From assembly GCF_000321225.1 (NCBI RefSeq), contig NW_004451874.1:135637-199636 (forward strand): a stretch of DNA of 64,000 nucleotides. Reading direction: 5' to 3'. Source of the DNA: Odobenus rosmarus divergens. Taxonomy: Eukaryota > Chordata > Mammalia > Carnivora > Odobenidae. Positions 55,900 through 64,000 of this stretch are shown here, piece after piece. The position numbers and the translations under genes were made by a program. Position 1 is the stretch's first letter, and every line of letters starts with the position of its first letter. The notes below the pieces were generated by a model. The model was not told the DNA's origin and ran no database searches. It worked only from the letters and a program-made list of their open reading frames with translations.

Positions 55900-57700
55900 T
55901 AACAGTCCTTGCTCCCATCATGGGTGAACCACCTCCTGCTGAAAGCCACCTCTCTAAAGCAAGACTCTGGTACTGCCTGATCGCCTGCGTGGCCCTTCCA
56001 AGGTATTTTTAGGAAAACACGATTTCTATGATATGCTCGAGGGGAAAAGAAAAACAACTCCGTGGTCATATAGGTTAGAAAATGCTGGGCTAACCAGAGG
56101 TACGCATGTTTATTTCTTGCAACACTTCTCAAGGACTGCAATATACCAACGTGTACTGTGAATCTCCGGGAGGGGCCAGAGCATATGTTATTTCTGTCTC
56201 AGGCTGGATCCTTCCAGAGGCTAGGACTTAAGGGAGTGGTAGATTTGGGGGGTGACTTCAGGAAGCCGTGGGATGGGGATGTGGAATTGAGGCAGGGAAG
56301 GGAAGGCGACTGTACAGGGTGCCTTTGGAGCCAGCTCCTGGTGTGGTGACTGGGGCTTAGTCCCACAGGGGACCACTGAGAGATGGTGAAAGACACCGCA
56401 GGGTTGTCACACCGGAGCAGGGAAGAAGGAGGCCATTCGTCAGCTTGCTCCTGTTTATAATGGGTTGAGAGCTGCCCCTGGAGGGTTAACACCTCGGAAC
56501 TTCCCGCCTGTCCGGTGCTCAGGACTAGGATGTCTGCGTGCCCAGAGAATGCTCTCAGGCAGACACTCACAGGGCTTTGTAGGAAGTCCCTGATGGCAGG
56601 ACAGGGGAGAGCAGAGCCCATGTGGACAGAGCACTGCCAGTATCTGCCGCAAGTCTCTTACTTGGCTCGACCTCCAAGTCCATGCTCAGATCCAGGACCC
56701 CAATATGGGATTACGGTTCCCTAGATCTTTTTGTGGTTAACACCAGCTAACATACAAAATCCCTCCATGGACTGGCCCTAATCTATTTTTCTAATCTTAT
56801 CCATTTCTATTCCTGGTTAGCCTAAAAGACTACACGGATTACTACAGTGGGAGGGCAGATGGCCTGGATGCATACAAACATCTTCCCATCTCTTCCAGTT
56901 TGGACTTTCCTGGGATATTTAGGACTCTCATGTGCAAGTGTATGCTTGATGTACCTCATGGGATAAGGCCTGGAACTCACTAGGGGTAGAGGCACCGAGC
57001 AATGCAGGGGATGGAAGGTCCTGGAAGGCGGTTACCCAAGGAATCTGGGACCAAGAAAGCCAGAATTCTTGTCGAGAGAAGCCAAGATTGAGTCTGGTAT
57101 GCCATAGCCAAGCTTTAGGAACAAAGCATCAGTGGGAACAACAGATGGATTGAGGCAGGTCAGGATATGCCGCCTTGTCCCTTTTTTTGAGGCGCTAGCT
57201 CAGGAGCTTAAGAGGGGCCACAAAGAGCGCGTCAGGCCTAGAGGTTCAAAGCTCTGGAGATCGTCTCACCCCCAGCACTGATTTTAAATATAAAAAAAAC
57301 CCTGTGGACAAGAAAGAAGGGAAGGGACTTCCCCAACATCACCCCGCAACTTGAGAGCAGAGCCTGCTCAGAACGCACACTTCTTGCTCAGCAGCGAGCA
57401 CTTCACTTTGGATTCTGCGACCAGTAGGTTTCCTTGTTGCAGAGATTTTGACTACTGCCCCAGGCTCCAGAATGAGAAAGAAGCCCCGCCCAGTTTCTCT
57501 CTGCGCAGGCGCCTCCTCCTGCAGCCCTGGGAACCGAGGGGCTCTGCTTCTTCTCCACCCTCCACCTCACCCCCGCGAGCTCCTTAGAGGGCTGGCTGCC
57601 ACCTCAGGTAGTAATAACGTTTGCAATTTTAGACGTGTCAGCAAGTTTTGCCAGGTAGTGTGAGAGAGCATGAATGCTAATGCCTCCATCTGGGGATTAT
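55900..57700. other. Intronic sequence with no assignable feature
   Basis: No recognised repeat or exon. The segment 57440-57600 is GC-rich with several CpG (CCCCGCCC, GGCGCCTCC) but is too short to call a CpG island. Confidence 0.45.
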
Positions 57701-57730
57701 GTTAGTACACTATCTTGAATTGACATTTTA

Positions 57731-58023
57731 AAAAAAATTTTATTGTTATGTTAATCACCATACAGTACATCATTAGTTTTGGATGTAGTGTTCCATGAGT
57801 CATTGTTTGCGTATAACACGCAGTGCTCCACGCAGAACGTGCCCTCTTTAATACCCATCACCAGGCTAACCCATCCCCCCACCCCCCTCCCCTCTAGAAC
57901 CCTCAGTTTGTTTCTCAGAGTCCATAGTCTCTCATGGTTCATCTCCCCCTCTGATTTCCCCCCTCTTCATTCTTCCCCTCCTGCTATCTTCTTCTTTTCT
58001 TTTTCTTAACATATATTGCATTA
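57731..58023 (-). mobile_element. 5'-truncated carnivore L1 3' UTR, minus strand
   Basis: Read on the minus strand it runs from ATATGTTAAGAAAAAG through ATGAGAGACTATGGACTC, a G-rich block and GTGATGGGTATTAAAGAGGG to GTACTGTATGGTGATTAAC and a poly(A) tail. A perfect 16-bp duplication TTGAATTGACATTTTA (57715-57730 and 58024-58039) flanks it. It is sense with respect to ASIC2. Confidence 0.96.
57870..57892 (-). other. Potential G-quadruplex in L1 3' UTR (C-rich on + strand)
   Basis: CCCATCCCCCCACCCCCC and TCCCC form the complement of four G-runs, the same block as at 28440 and 59915. Confidence 0.7.
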
Positions 58024-58149
58024 TTGAATTGACATTTTAAACATTGCATATTTTAATTGGCTGCCTGGACCGTCTGAGGTCCAGGATCGTATGGTTGTTA
58101 GTAAGTGGGTGGGTGGAGGTGGTTGGAGGGATGCCCTCGACTGGGTTAG

Positions 58150-58300
58150 AAGGAGCGCCGGCCTGGGACTCAGAGTCACTGGATCCAGTCCCCAGGTGTG
58201 CAACCTTGGGCAGGTCACCTCTCATGTCTGGGCCTACTTTCCTCGCCTGGAATGTGAGATGGTAGGACTTGACAATTCCTAAGGCTCCTTTGGGCTCTAA
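58150..58300 (+). repeat. MIR-like fragment
   Basis: TGCAACCTTGGGCAGGTCAC, CTACTTTCCTCGCCTGG and AGATGGTAGGACTTGAC follow a sense MIR-type motif. Confidence 0.65.
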
Positions 58301-58304
58301 CCTC

Positions 58305-58955
58305 CCAAGACTTGGATTGCCATCCTCCTCCTCCCAGAGTTCTTGCTTTCTCCCCATCACCTTTGTCCCGGATGCCAGGACTGCCAGCAATGTCATGTCT
58401 CCCCTGACTTTGGGACTATTTATTCACTGGGGACACACTTTTTCCTGCCTACCGATTAGCCACCTGGCTCTTACCTTCCAGACCTCTCAGCCTGAGTCCA
58501 ACACCTGCCCCCACTGGGGTTAAATAAGGATATTAACCAGTGTTAAGTAAGGATGGAGATGTTTTGGGCCCCTTCCCCAAATCCATCCTTTCTCTGGTGC
58601 CCAAAATAAGGTTTCTTGGGAGAATCCTTGAGTCTGTTCTGTCTTTGACTCTATGGCCAATGGGTTGGTAAATATGATCCCTTTTTTGCTCATCCATTAC
58701 CTAACTGGTCACTACTGGGGGCTCACTGTGCTCGGCACAGGCCTCCCACACTCCCTTCCTTGTTGTTGTTGTGTCCTGCCACCTCAGTGACCTGGACAGG
58801 CTCCATCGTCTCTTGCCTGGGCTACTGGAGTCTTCCTGGGCCCCAGCCGTGCTCCTTTCTGGCTTGCTGCATGCTGCCAAAGCCCCCTTCATTCCCTGCA
58901 GCTCTTCCTCTTGCAGGCCCCGAAGACTGGCCCCTGGTCTCAAGGACCCCTGCCC
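58305..58955. other. Intronic sequence, probable eroded L2
   Basis: AGACCTCTCAGCCTGAGTCC and CCACTCAGTGACC-like segments recall old L2, but I cannot set borders. No exon recognised. Confidence 0.35.
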
Positions 58956-59050
58956 AAACACCCTTGCCATGGGCCATGTCTTGAAGAGCACCTATACACT
59001 TCCTCCCCCATCTCTACCCAGATGGATAGGACCACAGGCTTGAACAAGTG
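58956..59050 (+). repeat. 95-bp segment copied exactly at 60704-60798
   Basis: From AAACACCCTTGCCATGGGCC to GGCTTGAACAAGTG. The second copy ends at the N gap. This copy lies in continuous context and is probably the genuine locus. Confidence 0.97.
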
Positions 59051-59064
59051 CAAAACATGGAGGT

Positions 59065-59250
59065 AGGAAGATGTGACTGTTGGTCCTGACCTTACCACTG
59101 TTCTTATGCTGTCCCTTTACTTTACGGAGACTCAGTTCTTGTCTATGTAAAATGGGACGGATAGGTCTTGCCCTGCCTACCTGCCAGGGGGGTAGCAGGA
59201 ATCACAGGAAATGATGAAAGCACATGTGATTATAAAGGGTAATGTGCTGT
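59065..59250 (+). repeat. MIR fragment
   Basis: CTTGTCTATGTAAAATGGGAC and GGTAGCAGGAATCACAGG, with ACTTTACGGAGACTCAG, follow sense MIR. Confidence 0.7.
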
Positions 59251-59405
59251 ATATAGAAGGAGGGTTGGCTGGATGTTTCCCCAGTCACCTTAGGGCTTCC
59301 TGGGGATGGTTATAACAGGCATGTTCCTAGGCCTGGCCCAGAGCTTCTGAGCCAGACTCTCTGGTGGGAAGGCTTCCGAGGTGATTCTTATAAGTCCTGA
59401 TGCTT

Positions 59406-60090
59406 GCAATGTCCACAATAGCCAAACTGTGGAAAGAGCCAAGATGTCCATCGACAGATGAATGGATAAAGAAGATGTGGGTCTATATACACAATGGAAT
59501 ATTATGCAGCCATCAGAGGAATGAGATCTTGCCATTTGCAACGACGTGGATGGAACTGGAGGGTGTTATGCTGAGTGAAATAAGTCAATCAGAGAAAGAC
59601 ATGTATCATATGACCTCACTGATATGAGGAATTCTTAATCTCAGGAAATAAACTGAGGGTTGCTGGAGTGGTGGGGGGTGGCAGGGATGGGGTGCTGGGT
59701 GATAGACTTTGGGGAGGGTATGTGCTATGGTGAGCGCTGTGAATTGTGCAAGATTTTGAATCACAGATCTGTACCTCTGAAACAAATAATAAAACATATG
59801 TTAAGAAAAAAAAGAAGAAGATAGCAGGAGGGGAAGAATGAAGGGGAGTACGTCGGAGGGGGAGACGAACCATGAGAGACGATGGACTCTGAAAAACAAA
59901 CTGAGGGTTCTAGAGGGGAGGGGGGTGGGGGGATGGGTTAGCCTGGTGATGGGTATTAAAGAGGGCACGTTCTGCGTGGAGCACTGGGTGTTATGCACAA
60001 ACAATGAATCATGGAACACTACATCAAAAACTAATGATGTAATGTATGGTGATTAACATAACAATAACAAATTTAAAGTATTAAAAAAAA
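59406..60090 (+). mobile_element. 5'-truncated carnivore L1 (ORF2 end plus 3' UTR)
   Basis: It starts within the C-terminal end of ORF2 (ACAATAGCCAAACTGTGG, AATATTATGCAGCCATCAG, ATGGAACTGGAGGGTGTTATG). It runs through CTCTGAAACAAATAAT into the 3' UTR with the G-rich block and ends ATGTATGGTGATTAACATAAC with an A-rich tail. Imperfect duplication TAAGTCCTGATGCTT (59391-59405) and TACGTCCTGATACTT (60091-60105) flanks it. The short ORF2 frame (59400-59627) is a dead remnant. Antisense to ASIC2. Confidence 0.95.
59915..59937 (+). other. Potential G-quadruplex in L1 3' UTR
   Basis: GGGGAGGGGGGTGGGGGG followed by ATGGG: four G-runs with 1-2 nt loops. Confidence 0.7.
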
Positions 60091-60299
60091 TACGTCCTGA
60101 TACTTTAGGATCTTGGCTTATTTTTATTATATCCAAAATCCCCAGATTGCACACGTAACTCTGCCTTTAGCTACTCAGGCCCACTGAGCATGCTCTGAAG
60201 TGTTGCTATGTGCTTAGTGTCTGAGTAGCTTCCATCCCGGTCCCTGACTCCAGGATATCTTTTGAGTACGTCCAAGAGGATCATGGTGTAGTGGACAAA

Positions 60300-60475
60300 G
60301 CAGGAGCACTGGAATTAGACCAGTGTTTAAATCCTGGCTGTGTTACTGATTGTCAAGTGACTTTACGTAGCTTGCCCAACTCCCTGAGTCTTCATTGTTC
60401 TCCCCATAATGGGGATTTTAACAGTTATCTCGGTGTTGTAATTAGGATTACAGGGAATAAACTAATCTGAAAAGT
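60300..60475 (+). repeat. MIR fragment
   Basis: TTAAATCCTGGCTGTGTTAC, TCCCTGAGTCTTCATTG and GTTGTAATTAGGATTACAGG follow sense MIR. Confidence 0.85.
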
Positions 60476-60631
60476 CGCTGCCACATTGAAGAGGTTCACA
60501 GAGAGCTAGTTCCCTCCACCCACGGTGTGGGAGTTCTCCCTTGGTTTCTTTTAGGTGGCTGTCGTTTCCCATGGCATGTTTGGACGGAGACTCACGGAGG
60601 ACCTGGTTTTGAGAATCTAGCCGAAGTGGCA

Positions 60632-60704
60632 TGACTTTTGCTGAACTCAACCCCCTAGAGCCCACGCTGTGTCCTGAGTGAGCCCCACTGCTCCCTGTGA
60701 AGGA
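60632..60704 (+). repeat. 73-bp segment copied exactly at 60849-60921
   Basis: From TGACTTTTGCTGAACTCAAC to CTCCCTGTGAAGGA. The identical copy starts at the first base after the N gap. Confidence 0.97.
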
Positions 60705-60798
60705 AACACCCTTGCCATGGGCCATGTCTTGAAGAGCACCTATACACTTCCTCCCCCATCTCTACCCAGATGGATAGGACCACAGGCTTGAACAAGTG
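60704..60798 (+). repeat. Probable misplaced copy of 58956-59050
   Basis: Identical over 95 bp to 58956-59050, beginning just where the 73-bp repeat ends (sharing one A) and ending at the gap. Most likely an assembly join error. Confidence 0.9.
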
Positions 60799-60848
60799 NN
60801 NNNNNNNNNNNNNNNNNNNNNNNNNNNNNNNNNNNNNNNNNNNNNNNN
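60799..60848. other. Assembly gap (50 N)
   Basis: Exactly 50 N, a conventional arbitrary gap size, so the true length is unknown and may be zero. Confidence 0.99.
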
Positions 60849-60921
60849 TGACTTTTGCTGAACTCAACCCCCTAGAGCCCACGCTGTGTCCTGAGTGAGC
60901 CCCACTGCTCCCTGTGAAGGA
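60849..60921 (+). repeat. Second copy of the 73-bp segment, right of the gap
   Basis: It is identical to 60632-60704 and continues into CTATTAAAGTTTAATTAGC, so this copy is probably the correct junction. Confidence 0.97.
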
Positions 60922-61230
60922 CTATTAAAGTTTAATTAGCAACTCTGGGCGACATGCATTATTAAAACCATGATGGACTGGTTGTTAAATCGAGCCTGGG
61001 CTGCCCCCCGTGACTGGGGCTCCCCTGGCGGTGTGTGTTAGACACCCGGGGAAGAGCCAGAAGACACCCATGATGACAGGGTGGGGGCAGCCTGCACTCT
61101 GGAGGGGGCTGCCCTGAGTATATGAGCCCAGTGACCTCTTTCAGAGCTCCGTGGTCGCAGATAATCTGCAGAGCTTGGCAATGGCTCCGAGTTTCATCTG
61201 GAAAGAAAGACAGCAACCTATTTCCCTCAC
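60922..61230. other. Repeat-poor intronic block
   Basis: No repeat or exon recognised; sequence such as ATTAAAGTTTAATTAGC and GCATTATTAAAACC could be homeodomain-type sites, but this is only a resemblance. Confidence 0.3.
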
Positions 61231-61232
61231 TG

Positions 61233-61423
61233 GACCGGGGACTCCCCTTGGACAGAGCTTTGTGTCTCTCATCTAGGGCAGCGCTGTGCCTCTCCTGTCA
61301 GACTGGGGCACCCATTAGGGCAGGACTCTGCTCCCCCATCTGACTAAGAGGTTTCCTGGGCAGGACCATGTCTCTGCCATCAGACTGAGGGCCCCTTCCC
61401 TTAGGGTAGGGGCTGTTTGCTGC
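61233..61423 (+). repeat. Degenerate 41-bp tandem array, L2-like unit
   Basis: Units begin GACTGGGGCACCC (61301), GACTAAGAGGTTTCC (61342) and GACTGAGGGCCCC (61383), exactly 41 bp apart. A related unit GACCGGGGACTCC (61233) and a partial one lie before them. Each unit keeps the pattern GACT... GGGCAGGACT... CTCTGCCATC, which resembles the L2 3' motif for a labelled 'gactgtgagctcc...gggcagggact' block. Confidence 0.75.
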
Positions 61424-61429
61424 CCTTTG

Positions 61430-61930
61430 TCCCAAAGGCTGTCTAGAACACCCCCCCCTTTTTTTTTCCAGCCCTGAAGGTCCTGTTGCCCTGGGGCCTC
61501 TGCCCTTTGCTTTGTAAGCAGTAAAAAACAGAAGGCAACCAGCTTTCTTTTACAGGTTGTTGGCTTTTAAGTAAAGATAGTTAAAATAATTTATATCTTG
61601 CTCGCGGGAAAACTGGAGAGAGGAAGGAGGGGTAGGTTTTCCTGGCAAGGAAAAGCAGCATAAAATGTCCTGCTAAATGCTCACTCAGCGGCCTGCATTC
61701 CTTCAAGCGCAGAGCAAACACTTGTGATTTAAGCTAAGCTCTGGGGATGGGTTAGCACCAGAACTCTGACTGCAGGCTTGACCCAAGCACTTTGGGTTTG
61801 AGGCAGGCTTCCCAGAAGACAAAGGAGGGGGACAGAGAGTTGATTCTCAGGCGAGGAAAAGAGGGCATTGTAAGGATGGTGGTAGCTCCCAGCAGATAGA
61901 ATTCCCATTCCTTGGGCTTCAACTTTGTTC
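61430..61930. other. Repeat-poor intronic block
   Basis: No recognised repeat after a short C/T run at 61450-61468. The sequence from 61490 to 61740 is balanced and may be conserved non-coding DNA, but that needs alignment. Confidence 0.35.
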
Positions 61931-61983
61931 ACTAATTTATATTCTTTTTTTTTTTTTTTTTTTTTTTTACTAATTTATATTCT
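61931..61983 (-). mobile_element. Tail-only retroinsertion (15-bp duplication around a pure T tract)
   Basis: ACTAATTTATATTCT occurs at 61931-61945 and again at 61969-61983, with only T residues between them (61946-61968, 23 T). This is a target-site duplication flanking what would be the poly(A) tail of a minus-strand insertion with no body. Confidence 0.75.
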
Positions 61984-62334
61984 GAGCTCGAGAGCGACGG
62001 CTGGGCCAGGAGGTAAGGACTTGGGTTTCTCCCAGCTACGAAAGACCTGTGTTACTGTGAGTAATTCCTCATGCTCGCTGAGCCTCAGTCTTTCATGACC
62101 TTGAGGTTGTTATCACCCTAATATTCCAGAATCCTCACTCTAAGTCTCTCTGTTAAGCAGCCTCTTCACTTCCTGAGCTTTTTCTTCCATAGTGTTAATT
62201 ACGCAGGGTGTCCATTGAGCCTGGAAACAAAATGTCAACAAAGACATCTTCAGTTTGTTAAAAAACTAAAGTAGTATCTGTGTTTCCAGACCTTATTGGC
62301 ATATATCAGAGTGTGTAAGATTATTTGATAAATA

Positions 62335-62475
62335 TCTGTCTCTTCCATTGGGCTTTAAACTCATGAGGGCAAAGACCAGGCGTTTGGCCACTGTTGTCTC
62401 TTCAGCGTTCTGCGTGGCGCCCGGCACGTAGGGAAGGCTCAGTACATACCACATACCGATGAAATGAGTTCGTGA
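62335..62475 (+). repeat. L2 3' end
   Basis: GGGCTTTAAACTCATGAGGGC, AAAGACCAGGCGTTTGGCC, CGCCCGGCACGTAGGGAAGG and CTCAGTACATACC follow the sense L2 3' region. Confidence 0.8.
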
Positions 62476-62479
62476 ATAA

Positions 62480-63655
62480 GTGAATCGCAAAGCTTATCTT
62501 GGCAGTGGGGAAGGCAATGTAATAAAGTGAGGACTCAAAAAGTAAGCTTCGAGAAAGCATGCTCAGATGTTTGGGACACCTAGCCCATTAACCGGGCTCT
62601 CCATGGTGTCTAGAGGTAGAATTTCCACCCAGAGGACTGGGCTGTGATAAAAGGGATGAAGATAGGGAGCTAAGAGCTAGCATGCAGAGATGAAGCCACT
62701 CATCACTCAACCTCTTCTGAATATTTATAGATCCATTCTCTGTCTTCAAAGGATAGCCATATCCTTTGATAAAGAATTAGACTCCTGCCTGAAGAATTTG
62801 GGCTCACAACGGGTCAGTGCATGCTCAGCCTGGAGTACTCAAAGAGAAAGAGAGAACAGCCTCTCTTGGGGTCTTTCTAAATGTTGCTCCCCCTGTCTAG
62901 AATGTCCAGCCCTCCCTTGGTCACTGGCTCCATCTTTCAAGATGGCTCCATCTTTCAAAATTCAGTCCAATGACCACATCTCTATTTAGGTGGAACTGAC
63001 ATCTTCCTCCAATGGGGCTCACTGGGAAAAATAGACGATTTTGTCATGGGTCTTAATGTGCTGGCAATAAATCGTTTATTAGGTATTCATCAATGTTTCC
63101 AGATTTGGTGATCATCCCGTGTGTGTATACCGTAGGTGGTAAGGTCCATGAGCTGTTGGTGGGGCCAGGTCCAAGTGTCTGGCTCCTGTCACACTAGGCA
63201 TGAATGCCACTACCTGTGGTCCTGAAGGTGAGGGTGGGGTGTCTTTCTGAACCCTCGGGCTTCATCATTCTCTTCCACATATAAACCAAAAATCTCAATA
63301 AGGGCTTGGTGGTGGTCTGAGAGAAGACTGCATGGTGTTTGGGGACCTAAAGGAGGGAGTGATCAGTTCTACTTCTTTCATGTGACTGCATGCTACCCGG
63401 TGGAGTGTACCAGTATTGTACGTGTGTGCTTGGACCTCTGACCCTTTCCTAGCTCATGTGTGCTGGCTAGTCGGGGTGAGGATCTTCTTTAACCTGTAGA
63501 TGTCTCAGGTGGGCATCTGGACACAGCTGTGGGTTGGACCAGGGGTGTGCTAAGGTTTCTTGCGGTCCCTGAGGCTACGATCGCCTGTTTTGAATAGTAT
63601 TAATTTCATGATGGAAAGTAATTATTATACTTTTTAAAACATTTAACATATAATT
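62480..63655. other. Intronic sequence with no assignable feature
   Basis: It contains an 18-19 bp tandem duplication (GGCTCCATCTTTCAA at 62926-62940 and 62944-62958). No exon or confident repeat otherwise. Confidence 0.45.
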
Positions 63656-63664
63656 TAAAGAGTA

Positions 63665-63870
63665 CACTTTATTGAAAACCCATGATGTGCCAGGCACTGG
63701 GATGGTTGTTTTTGCTTTTCAGATGTTTTCCCTACTCCTCCAAATAACCCACTGAGGGAAACAATTTTTATCCCACGTTTGGAAGAACAGAGAATAGTCA
63801 GAATGATCAAACACCCTGCCCAAGGTCACAGAGCCAGTTAAAAGTTGAGTGTCCTCCAGACTGTTGGTCT
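63665..63870 (-). repeat. MIR fragment
   Basis: CCATGATGTGCCAGGCACTGG, AAATAACCCACTGAGGG, CAAGGTCACAGAGCCAG and CTCCAGACTGTTGGTC follow antisense MIR. Confidence 0.88.
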
Positions 63871-64000
63871 CTACAGTCTGTATCTTTAGACAAGTCTGCA
63901 TGACCTAATCTTTTACCAATTGCTTAGCAACAGAGAAAATAGTTTCCATAGTAACAACAGTAAAATCAGCATTGGTATTTGATAATCTGATTTTTAAAGA

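Larger units (their letters stand above)
34206..64000 (-). other. ASIC2: ASIC2 intron 1, 3' portion (at least 29.8 kb)
   Basis: The sequence upstream of exon 2 in transcription order reaches the window edge without a recognisable first exon. I looked for the ASIC2a N-terminal features (HIFVYG, GSLGLLLVESSERV) and for the alternative ASIC2b start and saw neither. It is known that the ASIC2 first introns are very large in mammals. The content here is repeats, one assembly gap and unremarkable single-copy sequence. Confidence 0.9.

Noticed and set aside
57440..57600. CpG island or alternative ASIC2 promoter
   Set aside because: GC-rich for only about 150 bp with few CpG, and no ASIC2 first-exon sequence nearby.
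59400..59627. Possible protein-coding ORF resembling reverse-transcriptase C-terminus
   Set aside because: It is the degraded end of L1 ORF2 within a 5'-truncated element, not a functional gene.
58956..60798. Genuine segmental duplication of the 95-bp block
   Set aside because: The second copy is identical, ends exactly at an N gap and is paired with another exact duplicate on the far side, which fits an assembly error better.

Overview
This is a vertebrate, specifically carnivoran, nuclear genome window. Five tRNA-Lys-type CAN-SINEs are present: on the + strand each reads from an A/T tail through a GA-rich stretch to an end like GAGCCACCCAGGCGCCCC. Three sizeable L1 copies carry the carnivore L1 3' UTR. 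The SINE subfamily looks like the one I associate with arctoid carnivores (bears, seals, mustelids) rather than dog SINEC_Cf or the felid form; that finer placement is inference. There are no bacterial or viral genes, CRISPR arrays or operons. The only coding sequence I can support is two internal exons of one gene.

The gene is ASIC2 (acid-sensing ion channel 2, also ACCN1/BNaC1), on the minus strand. A 151-bp exon at 34205-34055 and a 128-bp exon at 12405-12278 have canonical AG/GT borders, join in phase (split Glu codon), and encode 93 continuous residues of the extracellular domain just after the point where the ASIC2a and ASIC2b N-termini converge. Everything else lies in three introns of this gene: part of intron 1 (34206-64000), all of intron 2 (12406-34054, 21,649 bp) and part of intron 3 (1-12277). 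No first exon and no fourth exon was found here.

The introns are a palimpsest of mobile-element remains. There are many ancient MIR and L2 fragments, a few DNA transposons (a Tigger-like element with TA duplications at 10061-10366, hAT/Charlie-like elements at about 15130-15460, 15905-16045, 22765-22915 and 31278-31425), old L1 3' ends, and younger SINE and L1 insertions with clear target-site duplications (TSDs). Simple repeats include (GT)n at 19462, (GA)n at 16710, and AT-rich sequence at 24779-24956. A 50-N assembly gap lies at 60799-60848.

No new multi-gene system is present. The most interesting signals are structural: (1) a probable L1-mediated 3' transduction at 45603-46077 that split an older MIR; (2) a 15-bp duplication flanking only a pure T tract (61931-61983), which looks like a tail-only retrotransposition; (3) a perfect 22-bp inverted repeat with a 3-nt loop at 45035-45081, a template-switch signature; (4) an L1 nested inside the tail of a CAN-SINE (28266-28810); (5) an apparent assembly artefact around the N gap, where 95 bp and 73 bp segments are duplicated exactly; (6) a 41-bp-period degenerate tandem array at 61233-61423 apparently built from an L2-like segment; and (7) an exact 30-bp match between two sites 13.9 kb apart.
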